From: a virus
IMG/VR virus record: IMGVR_UViG_3300009537_000004
Span: 1 to 64,000 of that record
Strand: one strand, 5' to 3'
Length of the DNA: 64,000 nt
How positions within the stretch are numbered: position 1 is the stretch's first letter; each line of letters begins with the position of its first letter. This document shows positions 63,544 through 64,000 of the stretch, piece after piece. The notes under the pieces were generated by a model. That model was not told the origin of the DNA. It searched no databases and saw only the letters and a list, made by a program, of their open reading frames with translations. The position numbers were made by a program, and so were the translations under genes.

Positions 63544-63792
63544 ATGTATATTGAGGTAAAAGGTTCCGATGATGCAGCATTTCAACGAGCGGTGTCTGAA
63601 TTCAAGCGCCGCGTCAAGAAGGCAGGCATATTTGAAGACCTTAAAAAGCATGAGTATCATGTTAAGCCGTCGCTTCGTAAGAAATTGAAACGGCTTGACG
63701 CACTAAAAAGAAAACGGAGAGAAGAGAATGAGGCCATACGAAGAGCAAAAAATCCGCGAAATGATCCGCGAGGAAGTGAAACGGGTTCTTAG
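63544..63792 (+). CDS. rpsU: ribosomal protein bS21 homologue
   Basis: An 82-residue basic protein. Residues 11-62 match bS21: A-F-Q-R-A-V-S-E-F-K-R-R-V-K-K-A-G-I-F-E-D-L-K-K-H-E-Y-H, then K-P-S-L-R-K-K-L-K and a Lys/Arg-rich helix (written here in two parts). E. coli bS21 has 71 residues. bS21 sits on the 30S platform near the anti-Shine-Dalgarno sequence and helps initiation. Phage-encoded bS21 is known from a pelagiphage and huge phages. GGAAAGG precedes the ATG; its 3' end overlaps the next gene by 65 bases. Confidence 0.85.
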   Translation: MYIEVKGSDDAAFQRAVSEFKRRVKKAGIFEDLKKHEYHVKPSLRKKLKRLDALKRKRREENEAIRRAKNPRNDPRGSETGS

Positions 63793-63961
63793 AGAAGGCG
63801 GAATTACACTTAAAGAAGGCCGTGGAAAAAAGGGAAGCAGAGTTCGCACTCCTCATGGAACAGGAGTTATCCTGAATACTAATGGTGAGCAAGCTCGCGT
63901 CCAATTGGACAGCGGAGCAGTCATAAAAGTTCATAGGGACAGAGCAACTGTCATTGGATAA
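63728..63961 (+). CDS. small barrel protein with helical leader
   Basis: A 77-residue protein. Residues 1-24 form a helix of the I-R-E-M-I-R-E-E-V-K-R-V-L-R-E type, followed by G-G-I-T-L-K-E-G. Both L-R-E/G and L-K-E/G are exact prohead-protease-type sites. The remainder (G-S-R-V-R-T-P-H-G-T-G-V-I ... A-R-V-Q-L-D-S-G) is an SH3-like barrel. ATG 63728 follows GGAGAGAAG within the 3' end of the bS21 gene. It is the same architecture as the gene at 6792. Confidence 0.65.
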   Translation: MRPYEEQKIREMIREEVKRVLREGGITLKEGRGKKGSRVRTPHGTGVILNTNGEQARVQLDSGAVIKVHRDRATVIG

Positions 63962-64000
63962 GGTTAACTACCTCCTTTTCTTGTGGTTGCGACTGCTTTT

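Noticed and set aside
1-64000. tRNA, rRNA, integrase, transposase or attachment sites
   Set aside because: Gaps are short and none shows a cloverleaf-like pattern; no recombinase or transposase motif was seen on either strand.

Overview
The window is part of the genome of a T4-type tailed phage with a contractile tail (Caudoviricetes, myovirus morphology). It carries recognisable homologues or analogues of the late sigma factor gp55, baseplate proteins gp5, gp25 and gp6, a zinc-finger/Toprim primase (gp61-like), the recombination nuclease gp47 and gp46 (fused), large terminase gp17, portal gp20 and prohead protease gp21. Every supported gene is on the plus strand and most neighbours touch or overlap (TAATG, ATGA). 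Base composition is mostly AT-leaning, with several sharply bounded GC-rich blocks inside single genes. The host cannot be read from the sequence. The repeat-rich Ser/Gly structural proteins, the TASYA-type repeats, the phage-encoded ribosomal protein bS21 and the helical 'IREEVxxVLxE' N-termini recall aquatic and marine T4-like phages (inference from family knowledge).

Layout. 1-4.9 kb: accessory genes (DUF4326 protein, a four-helix membrane protein with a large coiled coil, a family 2 glycosyltransferase, a membrane-anchored transglycosylase-like lysin), ending with the late sigma factor and a terminator-like hairpin. 4.95-19.3 kb: baseplate block (gp5-like hub/spike, gp25, gp6, then large variable plate proteins including a 1269-residue one). 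19.35-29.25 kb: virion structural genes, interrupted by a small enzyme group (HAD phosphatase, PD-(D/E)XK nuclease, SPOUT-like protein). 29.24-34.6 kb: replication and recombination (primase, GIY-YIG homing endonuclease, one-polypeptide Mre11-Rad50). 34.7-47.1 kb: tail-fibre and adhesin array with paralogous pairs, internal tandem repeats and a cysteine-rich protein. 47.1-52.1 kb: an NMNAT-like/ligase-like fusion enzyme, a zinc-ribbon protein and the large terminase. 52.1-63.96 kb: head assembly (portal, protease, probable core and internal proteins), a possible -1 frameshift, a holin-like pair, bS21, and a last small protein with the recurrent helical N-terminus.

How it fits together. gp55 would direct late transcription; a recurring TA(C/T)TTAT motif upstream of several operons is a candidate late promoter. 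The most interesting pattern is that several unrelated small proteins around the portal and protease genes begin with about ten similar residues (D-I-K-K-F-L-T-E type) ending in Leu-x-Glu. That is the architecture of the T4 capsid-targeting sequence cleaved by gp21, so they may be internal head proteins delivered with the DNA. A broken second copy of the gp21 N-terminus lies just before one of these cargo-like genes, which suggests that cargo genes insert next to the protease. Other notable items are the Mre11-Rad50 fusion, the NMNAT/ligase fusion, bS21, a C_CCT_TTC slippery site joining two frames, and GC-rich cassettes inside structural genes. No tRNA, rRNA, CRISPR array or integrase was seen.
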